A stretch of DNA of 19,735 nucleotides from an uncultured Marvinbryantia sp. (GTDB lineage Bacteria; Bacillota; Clostridia; Lachnospirales; Lachnospiraceae): contig CAKRON010000048.1 in NCBI GenBank assembly GCA_934373455.1, positions 1-19,735 of the forward strand. The letters run 5' to 3'. Numbering within the stretch: the first letter of the stretch is position 1; each line of letters begins with the position of its first letter. Under the pieces are notes generated by a model. The model worked only from the letters and a program-made list of their open reading frames with translations. It made no database searches and had not been told where the DNA came from. Made by a program: the position numbers and the translations under genes. This document shows, piece after piece, positions 6,971-14,408 of this stretch.

Positions 6971-7993
6971 ATGAAAAAATCTGATATTACTGTATGTGCT
7001 GTGAAACCTGTTGCTCCTCCGGATCTGGGACTGGATCTGCCAGTCACTGAACGCGAGAATTTTTTAAAAATCCTGAATCATGAAAAACCTATGTGGATGG
7101 GCAATCAGTATCGCACCACTCAATGGGGCATGTGTAAAGCCAATCAGGATATGCCGCGCAGTATGAGTTCGGCAACCGATGACTGGTTCGGATGTCAGTA
7201 TATCTTCTCAGAAAAGTATGGCACACCAACCCCTCATGGCATTATGTTTGACGATATTACTGAATGGGAAGATTACGTAAAATGGCCGGATATGGATGCA
7301 TATGTATGGGAAGCTTCCAAAAATTTTAAACAAGATCCAAATAAAGTTCTTGCTACTCCTTATGGAAATGGTATTTTTGAGCGTATGCATATGTTTATGG
7401 GATTTGAGAATTCTCTGATAGCTCTGGTAACAGAACCGGATGCCTGCAAAGATTTCTTCAATCGCATGGCCGACTATAAAATTGAGATCTTCAATCGCAT
7501 GGCTGATATTTATGACTACGATTACGTAATCTATAACGATGACTGGGGTACTGCAAAAGATACCTTCTTTTCTGTAGATATCATGAAAGAACTTCTACTG
7601 GAACCGACAAGAAGAATTTTTGAAGCGATTCATAAACGAGGTGTAAAAGTGGAATTCCACAACTGCGGACATATCGATCGTTTCATCCCATATATAATAG
7701 AAGAACTCCAGCCGGATATGATGGAAATTCAGGTTCTGAATGACATCAAACACATTATGTCTACTTATGGAGATCGTGTTACTTGCGAGTATGCCCCGGA
7801 TCCATTCTTTATCAATGACCCGGATGTTACAAAAGAACAATTAAAGGCTTATGCCCGTGAAATTGTGGATAACTATGGTGCTCACGTAGTAAAAGGTTCT
7901 GGTGTTATTCTGAATATTAATGCCAATGATCCTGAAGTTTACAAAACTTTCGAGTCAGAAGCGATTGAATATTCCATGAAAATGTACCGCTGA
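6971..7993 (+). CDS. URO-D superfamily protein, paralogue 4 (H-x-C type)
   Basis: A 340-residue URO-D/MtaA-like protein on the opposite strand from the other three. It has about 26 extra N-terminal residues before TERENFLKILNHEKPMWMGN, then DWFGCQYIFS near 71-80, IFERMHMFMGFENSL near 135-149, NDDWG at 189-193 (Asn instead of the His seen in the other three) and the metal-site motif His230-Asn-Cys232-Gly. No cysteine is seen near the C-terminus for a third zinc ligand. The ATG has AAAGGAG 11 nt upstream. It is divergent from the regulator gene and followed 148 nt later by MFS-2, with which it may share induction. Substrate unknown. The absence of the HemE RQAGR segment argues against haem synthesis. 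Confidence 0.86.
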   Translation: MKKSDITVCAVKPVAPPDLGLDLPVTERENFLKILNHEKPMWMGNQYRTTQWGMCKANQDMPRSMSSATDDWFGCQYIFSEKYGTPTPHGIMFDDITEWEDYVKWPDMDAYVWEASKNFKQDPNKVLATPYGNGIFERMHMFMGFENSLIALVTEPDACKDFFNRMADYKIEIFNRMADIYDYDYVIYNDDWGTAKDTFFSVDIMKELLLEPTRRIFEAIHKRGVKVEFHNCGHIDRFIPYIIEELQPDMMEIQVLNDIKHIMSTYGDRVTCEYAPDPFFINDPDVTKEQLKAYAREIVDNYGAHVVKGSGVILNINANDPEVYKTFESEAIEYSMKMYR

Positions 7994-8003
7994 TTGTGTC
8001 TGT

Positions 8004-8102
8004 TTTCGTCAGATACGACGAAACTCTCCCCTTTTTTACTTCGTTATTTTACATTTTTTGTTTTTTTTACATATAGGACTGATACTATAAAAGTTTTATA
8101 CT
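8004..8102 (+). promoter_or_regulatory. Weak hairpin and probable promoter between uroD-4 and MFS-2
   Basis: A 7-bp stem TTTCGTC/GACGAAA (8004-8010 with 8017-8023) followed at a distance by a T6 run may be a weak terminator for uroD-4. Further on, 8086-8100 is a perfect palindrome (TATAAAA, G, TTTTATA) that overlaps a TATACT -10 box (8097-8102) with no clear -35. The nine bases TTTTATACT at 8094-8102 also occur at the uroD-4 -10 (6915-6923). MFS-2 may therefore have its own regulated promoter. Confidence 0.35.
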
Positions 8103-8141
8103 TCAAGCATACTAAATCAACTAAAAAAGGGGAGGGTTATT

Positions 8142-9425
8142 ATGAATACTAATTCTAAATTCCACTATTGCTGGGTAATTCTTGTTGGCTGCTGTATTAT
8201 GATGTCTATTGGATTCGGTATGGGTCTGAATTCGGTGGGTGTCTATCTGCCTTTCGTCGCAGACTCTCTTGGTGTCACGCGTGGGCAGGTGTCTTATTAC
8301 ATGACCATACAGGGGTTTGGTATGATTATTGGAATGTATCTGGCTGGGCGCATGATTCCGAAAATGAATATCAAAGTCCTTCTTAGCATCGCAACCATCA
8401 TTATGGCAGTCTGTTTCTTTTTACTCTCAGGTGGGAAATCGCTTACCAGATGGTATGTAATTGCCATTCCTCTTGGCATTTCTATTGCATTTATTGCCCC
8501 TCTTCCGATCTCTATTCTGATCAGCAACTGGTTTGAAAAGAAGCGGGGATTTGCATCCGGTATTGCTTTTGCCTTCTCTGGTATTACAGGAGCCATTCTT
8601 TCTCCAATTGCAACAAAAATTATTACTGTATATGGCTGGCAGACCGCGTATCGTGTTTACGGCATTCTTGCCCTGATTTTCATGCTTCCTACTGCAATTT
8701 TTATTCTGGAAACTTCTCCCGAAAAAAAGGGGCTTCTTCCTTATGGGGTCTCTGTTTCAGAAGATCAGACACAAAAACATCAGCAGGTAATTGCAGTTAA
8801 TTATGGTACTTCACTTAAGGATGCCAAAAAAATGCCAGTTTTCTATACTACGGTTCTGGTGGCTGCTTTTCTTTCTATTGCCGGTGGTTTCAGCCAGCAG
8901 TTTCCAAGTCATGCCGTTACTATGGGACTCAATGCTGCCGTTGGCTCCACATTGGTCAGCATCTGTATGGTAATGCAGTTAATTGCCAATGTACCACTTG
9001 GTATTCTCTGTGATAAGATTGGTGTTCGTCTTTCTGCCACTTTATACAGTGCAATCGGTGGACTTGGGGCATTTCTCCTTTCTACTTGCGGCAGTAGCCC
9101 TATGATGTACCTGGGCTGTGCCATGTATGGAATCGGAATCTGTCAGACTATGGTAATCTCTCCTCAGGTTGCCAGAGAAATCTTTGGTAAAAAGGATTTC
9201 AGCCAGATTAACTCTATTGTTATGATTGCTTTTGCATTAACCGGTGCTTTTTCCCATACTATTTATGCCGGTCTCGCAGATCTGCGCGGTTCCTATGTAT
9301 TATCTCTGACGCTTGCAGGAATTTTTTATGCTGTCGCTATCTGCCTGGTAAATTACTCCTGCATCCATGGGAAAGATTTAATGGAAAAAAATAAGAAGCT
9401 GGAGGGAAAAGTCAGCATCGAATAA
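8142..9425 (+). CDS. MFS transporter 2 (OFA/monocarboxylate-like)
   Basis: A 427-residue 12-helix transporter. The N-terminus HYCWVILVGCCIMMSIGFGM and the motif NWFEKKRGFASGIAFAFSGITG near 128-149 are typical of the oxalate/formate-antiporter and monocarboxylate-transporter branch of MFS. Such proteins move small organic anions. A short hydrophilic central loop (about 190-220) divides the two six-helix halves. Start: ATG preceded by GGGGAGGG. It follows uroD-4 on the same strand and ends in a hairpin shared with the convergent tadA gene. Together with MFS-1 it gives the URO-D locus two transporters of different subfamilies, perhaps one for uptake of substrate and one for product release. An acidic substrate is suggested by the family, not proven. 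Confidence 0.85.
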   Translation: MNTNSKFHYCWVILVGCCIMMSIGFGMGLNSVGVYLPFVADSLGVTRGQVSYYMTIQGFGMIIGMYLAGRMIPKMNIKVLLSIATIIMAVCFFLLSGGKSLTRWYVIAIPLGISIAFIAPLPISILISNWFEKKRGFASGIAFAFSGITGAILSPIATKIITVYGWQTAYRVYGILALIFMLPTAIFILETSPEKKGLLPYGVSVSEDQTQKHQQVIAVNYGTSLKDAKKMPVFYTTVLVAAFLSIAGGFSQQFPSHAVTMGLNAAVGSTLVSICMVMQLIANVPLGILCDKIGVRLSATLYSAIGGLGAFLLSTCGSSPMMYLGCAMYGIGICQTMVISPQVAREIFGKKDFSQINSIVMIAFALTGAFSHTIYAGLADLRGSYVLSLTLAGIFYAVAICLVNYSCIHGKDLMEKNKKLEGKVSIE

Positions 9426-9446
9426 TATTTTCCAAGTTCAAGAATG

Positions 9447-9478
9447 AAGAGCAGCTACCTTTACGATAGCTGCTCTTT
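9447..9478. terminator. Hairpin between convergent MFS-2 and tadA
   Basis: A 10-bp perfect stem (9448-9457 AGAGCAGCTA with 9467-9476) and 9-nt loop. The downstream arm and part of the loop are the last codons and the stop codon of tadA, so the hairpin overlaps coding sequence. On the plus strand it is followed by only TTT, so it is a modest terminator for MFS-2 and for tadA read from the other side. Confidence 0.6.
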
Positions 9479-9934
9479 ACGTTTCTGACGCAGTTCCCTA
9501 AAAAACTGACTCAGCATATTACTGCATTGTTCTTCCAGAACACCTCTTGTGACCTGCACTTTATGGTTAAATCCATCCATTTCCAGAATATTTAACACGG
9601 ACCCTGCGCACCCTGCTTTTGGATTCATACATCCAATTACAGCTTCTGTCAGTCTCGCCTGCATCATGGCGCCTGCACACATCTGACATGGTTCCAGCGT
9701 CACATACATGGTGCAGCCTTCCAGCCTCCAGTCGCCCAGTTTTTTTGCTGCTTTTTTTATGGCAATCAATTCTGCATGAGACAGGGTATTCTTATCTATA
9801 TTTCTCCTGTTATATCCTCTGGCAATGATTTTTCCATCCTGAACAATCACACATCCGATCGGAACTTCCTCCAAAAGATATGCCTTTTTTGCCTGTCGGA
9901 TTGCTTCTTTCATGAAACGTTCCTGATCTGTCAT
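9461..9934 (-). CDS. tadA: tRNA-specific adenosine deaminase
   Basis: A 157-residue cytidine/deoxycytidylate-deaminase-fold protein. Zinc-site motifs are His53-Ala-Glu55 and Pro82-Cys83-x-x-Cys86, with the order and spacing of TadA, and the N-terminal MKEAIRQAKKAYLLEEVPIG is typical. It converts adenosine 34 to inosine in the anticodon of tRNA-Arg(ACG), needed for reading CGN codons, and acts in the cytoplasm. Length is normal for the family. Its ATG overlaps the pepT stop by four bases (ATGA), so it is translationally coupled to pepT in a cobO-pepT-tadA group. Other deaminases of the fold (guanine or cytosine deaminase) are possible but the full length and motif context favour TadA. Confidence 0.92.
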   Translation of the reverse strand: MTDQERFMKEAIRQAKKAYLLEEVPIGCVIVQDGKIIARGYNRRNIDKNTLSHAELIAIKKAAKKLGDWRLEGCTMYVTLEPCQMCAGAMMQARLTEAVIGCMNPKAGCAGSVLNILEMDGFNHKVQVTRGVLEEQCSNMLSQFFRELRQKRKEQLS

Positions 9935-11157
9935 GCTCTCTGTTCTCCAAATTCTTTTACGATGCCTTTCAGAATTTCTACTACAGAATCCATGCCTTCT
10001 GTGGTTATATGCTCAAATGGTCCATGGAACGCATAGCCTCCGGTTCCAAGATTCGGACAAGGCAGTCCCATAAAGGAAAGTCTTGCTCCATCTGTACCTC
10101 CGCGAATTGCAACTGTTTTTGGCTGAAGTCCTGCTTCCTGCACTGCTTTTTTAGCATAATCAATCAAAAACATACATTCTTCAATCTTTTCTCTCATGTT
10201 GCGATACTGCTCTTTTAATGTGAGTTTTACTGTACCATTTCCATATTTTTCATTCAACAGATCCGCTATATGCTGCATCTGTTCTTTGCGAATCTCAAAA
10301 TGTGCTGCATCGTGATCTCTGATGATATAATCCAGTCTTGCTTCTGATACATCACCACTCATATCTGTCAGATGGAAAAATCCTTCATATCCTTTGGTTC
10401 CACGCGGTGTCTCACCTGATGGAAGCATTTGATTAAATTCCATTGCCACCAATGCCGCATTCACCATAGTATCCTTGCTGTCTCCCGGATGTACAGAAAG
10501 CCCGGTGATCTCAACCGTTGCTCCTGCTGCATTGAAGTTTTCGAATTCGATCTCGTTTTCTGCACCGCCATCTACTGTGTAAGCATATTTTGCTCCAAAT
10601 CCTTCCACATCAAAGTGATCGGCACCTTCTCCGATTTCTTCATCCGGGGTAAAGGCGATACATATCTTTCCATGAGGTATATTCTCTTTGATCAGCTGTT
10701 CTGCCATTGTCATGATTTCTGCAATTCCTGCTTTATCATCCGCGCCAAGAAGCGTGGTGCCATCTGTTGTAATTAAAGTTTTACCTTTTAGTGTCAGAAG
10801 ATTCGGAAATGCCTTACATCCAAGCATCCGTCCGCTTTCTCCCAGTGGAATATCTTTTCCATCATAATTTCCGATAATCTGTGGTCTGACACCTTCTCCG
10901 CTAAAATCCGGTGCTGTATCCATATGCGCGATAAAGCCCAGTGCAGATATATTCTCATATCCTTCCGTAGCCGGAATTTCTCCATATACATAACAGTCTT
11001 TTGTAATTCTGACATTTTTTACCCCAATTTCTTTCAATTCTTCTGCCAGAATATTTCCAAGATCAAATTCCCGCTGCGCGGATGGCACAGCCCCACTGTT
11101 TTCATCACTTGTGGTGTGAATTTTCACATAATTTAAAAATCTTTCATATGCACGCAT
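9931..11157 (-). CDS. pepT: Peptidase T (aminotripeptidase)
   Basis: An M20-family zinc aminopeptidase of about 408 residues that removes the N-terminal residue of tripeptides in the cytoplasm. With the start chosen at 11157 (MRAYERFLNY) the metal and catalytic residues are His78 and Asp80 (FIAHMDTAPD), Asp140 (LLGADDKAG), Glu173-Glu174 (FTPDEEIGEG), Asp196 (YTVDGG) and His378 (YAFHGPFEH), in close register with E. coli PepT as I recall it. An in-frame ATG two codons upstream (11163) lies only two bases after AGAGGAG, too close to be efficient, so the second ATG is preferred. It follows cobO by a short gap and overlaps tadA, suggesting one transcript of unrelated housekeeping functions. Confidence 0.94.
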   Translation of the reverse strand: MRAYERFLNYVKIHTTSDENSGAVPSAQREFDLGNILAEELKEIGVKNVRITKDCYVYGEIPATEGYENISALGFIAHMDTAPDFSGEGVRPQIIGNYDGKDIPLGESGRMLGCKAFPNLLTLKGKTLITTDGTTLLGADDKAGIAEIMTMAEQLIKENIPHGKICIAFTPDEEIGEGADHFDVEGFGAKYAYTVDGGAENEIEFENFNAAGATVEITGLSVHPGDSKDTMVNAALVAMEFNQMLPSGETPRGTKGYEGFFHLTDMSGDVSEARLDYIIRDHDAAHFEIRKEQMQHIADLLNEKYGNGTVKLTLKEQYRNMREKIEECMFLIDYAKKAVQEAGLQPKTVAIRGGTDGARLSFMGLPCPNLGTGGYAFHGPFEHITTEGMDSVVEILKGIVKEFGEQRA

Positions 11158-11171
11158 GTCCATCTCTCCTC

Positions 11172-11702
11172 TTATCGCTCAATTCCCGGTCTTGCCGGTA
11201 TTCCTTTTTCAAAAGGATGTTTTCTCATACAAATCTCTGATACATAATCTGCTCTCTTTATCAGTTCTTCACTTGGACCCTGACCAGTCATGATTACTTC
11301 CAGTTTTTCTGGTTTGTGGTCAAGAAAATCCAGCAGCAAAGATTCATCCAGCAGTCCGGCACGAATTGTATAAATACATTCATCTAAAAATAAAACATCA
11401 TACTTTCCTTCTGCAGCTCCTTTTGTCACTTTTTTCAGCTGATCACCATAGAATATCCGGCGCTCTGCCTTTTCTTCTTCCGTCATCTGAAAACTGAATT
11501 TTTCCTGCTCCAATCCATCGATCCAGGTAATATTATCCACTTTTTCCAGTATTTTTCGTTCACTTGTTTTATTATTTTTCATAAACTGATAAATCAATAC
11601 TTTATATCCGTATCCGGCAGCTCTGGTACACAGACCCATTCCCGTTGTCGTTTTTCCCTTTCCGTTTCCACAATAAATATGAATTAATCCTGTATTCATC
11701 AT
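11172..11702 (-). CDS. cobO: Cob(I)alamin adenosyltransferase, CobO/BtuR type
   Basis: A 176-residue P-loop protein. The Walker A GNGKGKTTTG at 12-21 comes directly after the first beta-strand, and LFLDECIY (Walker B region), GLLDE and VIMTGQGPSEELI follow in the order of the CobO/BtuR family. The C-terminus (KHPFEKGIPARPGIER) is the usual family end with one extra proline-rich variation. It transfers the adenosyl group of ATP to cob(I)alamin or a precursor to make adenosylcobalamin. No other cobalamin biosynthesis gene is in the window. The ATG has only AAGAG nearby; a stronger AAGGAGG lies about 20 nt upstream, so a slightly earlier non-ATG start (ATT, six codons upstream) cannot be excluded. 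First gene of the cobO-pepT-tadA group. Confidence 0.92.
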   Translation of the reverse strand: MMNTGLIHIYCGNGKGKTTTGMGLCTRAAGYGYKVLIYQFMKNNKTSERKILEKVDNITWIDGLEQEKFSFQMTEEEKAERRIFYGDQLKKVTKGAAEGKYDVLFLDECIYTIRAGLLDESLLLDFLDHKPEKLEVIMTGQGPSEELIKRADYVSEICMRKHPFEKGIPARPGIER

Positions 11703-11793
11703 TTCTCTTACGGAATCAATCCGTCCTCCTTATATAGTTTTCCTTTGTAAGTATATCATCTTCTGGTAATGAATGGTTAAAAATCTATATTTG

Positions 11794-11822
11794 TTTACAA
11801 ACTTTTTTCTATCGTGTAAGAT
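11794..11822 (+). promoter_or_regulatory. Promoter of the secreted beta-lactamase-fold gene
   Basis: -35 TTTACA (11794-11799), 17-nt spacer, -10 TAAGAT (11817-11822), about 46 nt before the ATG at 11869. It lies in the divergent region between cobO and this gene; no equally good cobO promoter was found there. Confidence 0.6.
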
Positions 11823-11868
11823 AAAGAGATAAACCGAATGTAACTTTCCGAAAGGATGAAGAATCATA

Positions 11869-13032
11869 ATGAAAAGAACACATACCATTCCATTTCTTTT
11901 GAGTGCCATACTGATGACTGCCGCCAATCCTGTATCTGCATACCAGATTTCTGACAGTGAATCGCTGGATTGGCCAGAATTTCCAACAGCTGTGGAAACA
12001 GAATCTGATTCCACTTTTTCTGTCAATGACAGTGTTGATATGTACTCTTTAGATATAACACCTTTAAATGACGAAGCTCTTGATCGTCTGTTTGGAGATC
12101 TTCCTCGTTATCTGGATCTTGGATCCTTTACTTTAAATAAATTAAACAATGTTCCCATTCCTCAGATTACTTCCGAGGGAATGATCCTTCGTGACCGTCT
12201 TGGCCGTGCCTATCGAGTCCGTATGACCTGGGATGCACTTCAAAATGAAATTACCACCCGCCTCTCCCAATATCAGGGGGACTGGAGTGTTTATTTGAAA
12301 GATTTATCCACTGAAAAAACTATGGAAATCAATGAGCATGCCATGGAATCTGCCAGCCTGATCAAGCTTTTTATTGCCGGAACTACATATGAACTGATCG
12401 AAAAAGGAGAATTGACGGAAACTGACACAATTTCCCATGCATTACATGAGATGATTACGGTCAGTGATAATGAATCTTCTAACGTTCTGGTACGAAGTTT
12501 CTGCGATGAATCCGGAGATTTTCAGACAGGTCTTGATAAAGTGAATGATTTCATTCAGCGCATGGGCTTTACGAATACAGCTCAGGTAAATGGAATTGCA
12601 GATCCAAGTCTTTGGGTAGCAGATGGACGTATCAATGAAACTTCCACCGCTGACTGTGGAAAACTTCTGGAGATGATTTACGACCGGGAATTGGTTTCTC
12701 ATTTTGCATCCTTCCGATTTGAAAACCTTCTGAATAATCAGGAAGTGAATTACAAAATTCCTGCAGCATTACCATCCGGAACTCATATTTCTCATAAAAC
12801 AGGCGAAGTGGATGACACAGAAAACGATGCTGCGATTATTTATACTCCTTTTGGAGATTATATTTTCTGTATCATGTCTACCAATCTCTATGATACCGGA
12901 TCTGCGATAGACCATATTCACGAGATTACCTCTCTTGTATATAACTGGTTCACCAGTCCGATTGTTGAAGTAGACAGCGAAACTCTTCTGCCATTAGATT
13001 CAGAGTCTTCAGAATCTGAAAGCAATGAATAA
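11869..13032 (+). CDS. Secreted class A beta-lactamase-fold serine hydrolase
   Basis: A 387-residue exported protein. A signal peptide (basic MKRTH, hydrophobic IPFLLSAILMTAANPVSA, probable cleavage near residue 24) is followed by about 110 residues of acidic, Ser-rich linker and a short unrecognised segment. The catalytic domain has the class A order of motifs: Ser163-Leu-Ile-Lys166, Ser199-Asp-Asn201 and Lys310-Thr-Gly312. The ExxLN segment holding the deacylating Glu166 of true class A beta-lactamases is not visible; the region reads ADPSLWVADGRIN. Penicillin hydrolysis is therefore doubtful, and a peptidoglycan or penicillin-binding role is more likely. It ends in a Ser/Glu-rich tail. ATG preceded by AAAGGATG. 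The following small gene starts 17 nt downstream. Confidence 0.85.
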   Translation: MKRTHTIPFLLSAILMTAANPVSAYQISDSESLDWPEFPTAVETESDSTFSVNDSVDMYSLDITPLNDEALDRLFGDLPRYLDLGSFTLNKLNNVPIPQITSEGMILRDRLGRAYRVRMTWDALQNEITTRLSQYQGDWSVYLKDLSTEKTMEINEHAMESASLIKLFIAGTTYELIEKGELTETDTISHALHEMITVSDNESSNVLVRSFCDESGDFQTGLDKVNDFIQRMGFTNTAQVNGIADPSLWVADGRINETSTADCGKLLEMIYDRELVSHFASFRFENLLNNQEVNYKIPAALPSGTHISHKTGEVDDTENDAAIIYTPFGDYIFCIMSTNLYDTGSAIDHIHEITSLVYNWFTSPIVEVDSETLLPLDSESSESESNE

Positions 13033-13049
13033 ACTGAAAGGATCTGCCT

Positions 13050-13313
13050 ATGCGTATTTGGGGAAAAATTTGGAAAAATAATCATTTACTGAAAGATATC
13101 ACAATTGAAGATGATTCAACGGATACCAGGACTCACAAAATCTTTCATGCCCTTGATGAAATTTGTCTGGAATTTGATCTTGGAAAACCGATCTGGCTGG
13201 ATTCTAATATACGTGAATTTCAAAGACACAGTTCCACCAAATTCCGTCAGGATAACTTTATCGAAGAGATTGATTTTGATTTTCTGGAACTCCACATTAT
13301 CGATGAAGATTAA
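13050..13313 (+). CDS. Small acidic protein of unknown function
   Basis: An 87-residue soluble protein starting MRIWGKIWKNNHLLKDITIE and ending EEIDFDFLELHIIDED. I do not recognise a family. No signal peptide or membrane segment is seen; the composition is acidic at the C-terminus with a Trp-rich N-terminal end. Start ATG with AAAGGAT about 8 nt upstream, and it lies 17 nt after the beta-lactamase-fold gene, so the two are probably one operon. A 13-bp hairpin follows the stop. The real gene status is supported by the ribosome binding site, the operon position and the long in-frame sequence with normal codon use. Confidence 0.7.
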   Translation: MRIWGKIWKNNHLLKDITIEDDSTDTRTHKIFHALDEICLEFDLGKPIWLDSNIREFQRHSSTKFRQDNFIEEIDFDFLELHIIDED

Positions 13314-13315
13314 TT

Positions 13316-13350
13316 TACAGGCGGCATCTGTTATACCGATGCCGCCTGTA
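13316..13350. terminator. 13-bp hairpin between convergent genes
   Basis: Perfect stem 13316-13328 (TACAGGCGGCATC) with 13338-13350, 9-nt loop, GC-rich core. It lies between the plus-strand small acidic gene and the minus-strand dehydrogenase stop (13352). No T-run of note follows on either strand, so it acts as a bidirectional end of transcription if it acts as a terminator at all. Confidence 0.65.
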
Positions 13351-13351
13351 T

Positions 13352-14317
13352 CTATCTGATCTCAGGAATCAAATTTCTCTTCTCACCTTTTATAAATGCT
13401 TCAACATTCAGATATGTCTCATCTACAACCCTCTGGCGAGCCTCACCGGTTGCCCATGCAATATGTGGCGTGACAATTAATTTTCCGCTGTCCTGTATCT
13501 CCAGCAGTGGATTATCTGACCGCATAGGTTCCACAGATATTACATCCAGCCCGGCTCCGGCTATCATACCTTCTTTTAATGCAGCTACCAGATCTCTTTC
13601 ATTCACCAGCGGTCCTCTTGCCATATTAATTAAAATAGCGGAAGATTTCATCTTTTTGAATTTTTCCAGATTCATAAAATTCTCAGTAGCCGCATTTAAC
13701 GGTGCATGAAGAGATATAATATCAGACGTAGTAAGCAGTGTATCCAGATCTACATTCTCATAGTCGCTGTTATGATTCTTACCGGATGTTGAATAGTAGA
13801 TTACTTTACATCCGAAGCTTTCCGCAATCTGTGCCACTCTTCTGCCTATCGCACCCAAGCCTACAATTCCCCATGTCTTTCCTGCCAGCTCAAAAATTTT
13901 CTTATCAAAATGACTGAAAATGTCGGATTTTACATATTCTCCGCTTTTGACATAGTGATCATAATATGCCAGCTGATTTATCAGATACAGAGCAAGGGCA
14001 AATGTGTGTTGTGCTACAGAATCTGTAGAGTAGCCGCTGACATTTGCTACTGCAATATGACGTTCCTGTGTATACTTCTGATCCACAATATTGTATCCAG
14101 TCGCTGTCAAAGCTATCATCTTCAGATTTTCCGCACCGGAAAGCGTCTGTTCATTCATTGGAACTTTATTTACAATAATAATATCTGCATCTTTTATCTT
14201 TTCTGGTGTATCCAAACTATTGGATTGTTCATGTACGGTTACCTCTCCAAGTTTTTCAAATGCAGTCAAGTCTACATCTTTTCCAAGAGAATTCGCTTCC
14301 AGTATTACAATTTTCAT
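13352..14317 (-). CDS. D-isomer-specific 2-hydroxyacid dehydrogenase
   Basis: A 321-residue NAD-dependent dehydrogenase of the D-2-hydroxyacid family. The Rossmann motif GLGAIG is at 153-158; the catalytic trio is Arg234 (INMARGPLVNE), Glu263 (VISVEPM) and His285 (VTPHIAW). It resembles glycerate dehydrogenase/hydroxypyruvate reductase (HprA-type) more than D-lactate dehydrogenase, but the substrate cannot be fixed from sequence. The ATG has AAAGGAG 10 nt upstream. It sits 20 nt after the pgi terminator with no obvious separate promoter in that gap, so it may be expressed by readthrough or from a promoter within or before the hairpin. Confidence 0.9.
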   Translation of the reverse strand: MKIVILEANSLGKDVDLTAFEKLGEVTVHEQSNSLDTPEKIKDADIIIVNKVPMNEQTLSGAENLKMIALTATGYNIVDQKYTQERHIAVANVSGYSTDSVAQHTFALALYLINQLAYYDHYVKSGEYVKSDIFSHFDKKIFELAGKTWGIVGLGAIGRRVAQIAESFGCKVIYYSTSGKNHNSDYENVDLDTLLTTSDIISLHAPLNAATENFMNLEKFKKMKSSAILINMARGPLVNERDLVAALKEGMIAGAGLDVISVEPMRSDNPLLEIQDSGKLIVTPHIAWATGEARQRVVDETYLNVEAFIKGEKRNLIPEIR

Positions 14318-14337
14318 TCTGTGTTCTCTCCTTTGTC

Positions 14338-14382
14338 AAAAACGGCTGCGTCAGAGCCTTTTTGCTGCGACACAACCGTTTC
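14338..14382 (-). terminator. Intrinsic terminator of pgi
   Basis: A stem of about 18 bp with a few mismatches (14341-14358 pairs with 14363-14380 region, AAACGGYTG...CAGCCGTTT) and on the minus strand a T5 run after the stem. It begins about 27 nt after the pgi stop codon and ends 20 nt before the dehydrogenase ATG. Confidence 0.8.
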
Positions 14383-14408
14383 TCTTTCATTTCAGTCTGA
14401 TTGTCTTA

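Noticed and set aside
6817..7047. Minus-strand 76-codon open frame between regulator and uroD-4
   Set aside because: It overlaps the uroD-4 start and promoter region and shows no family features or ribosome binding site.
726..7993. The URO-D genes as haem biosynthesis hemE
   Set aside because: The N-terminal RQAGR segment and other HemE hallmarks are missing, four divergent copies are present and no other haem gene is in the window.
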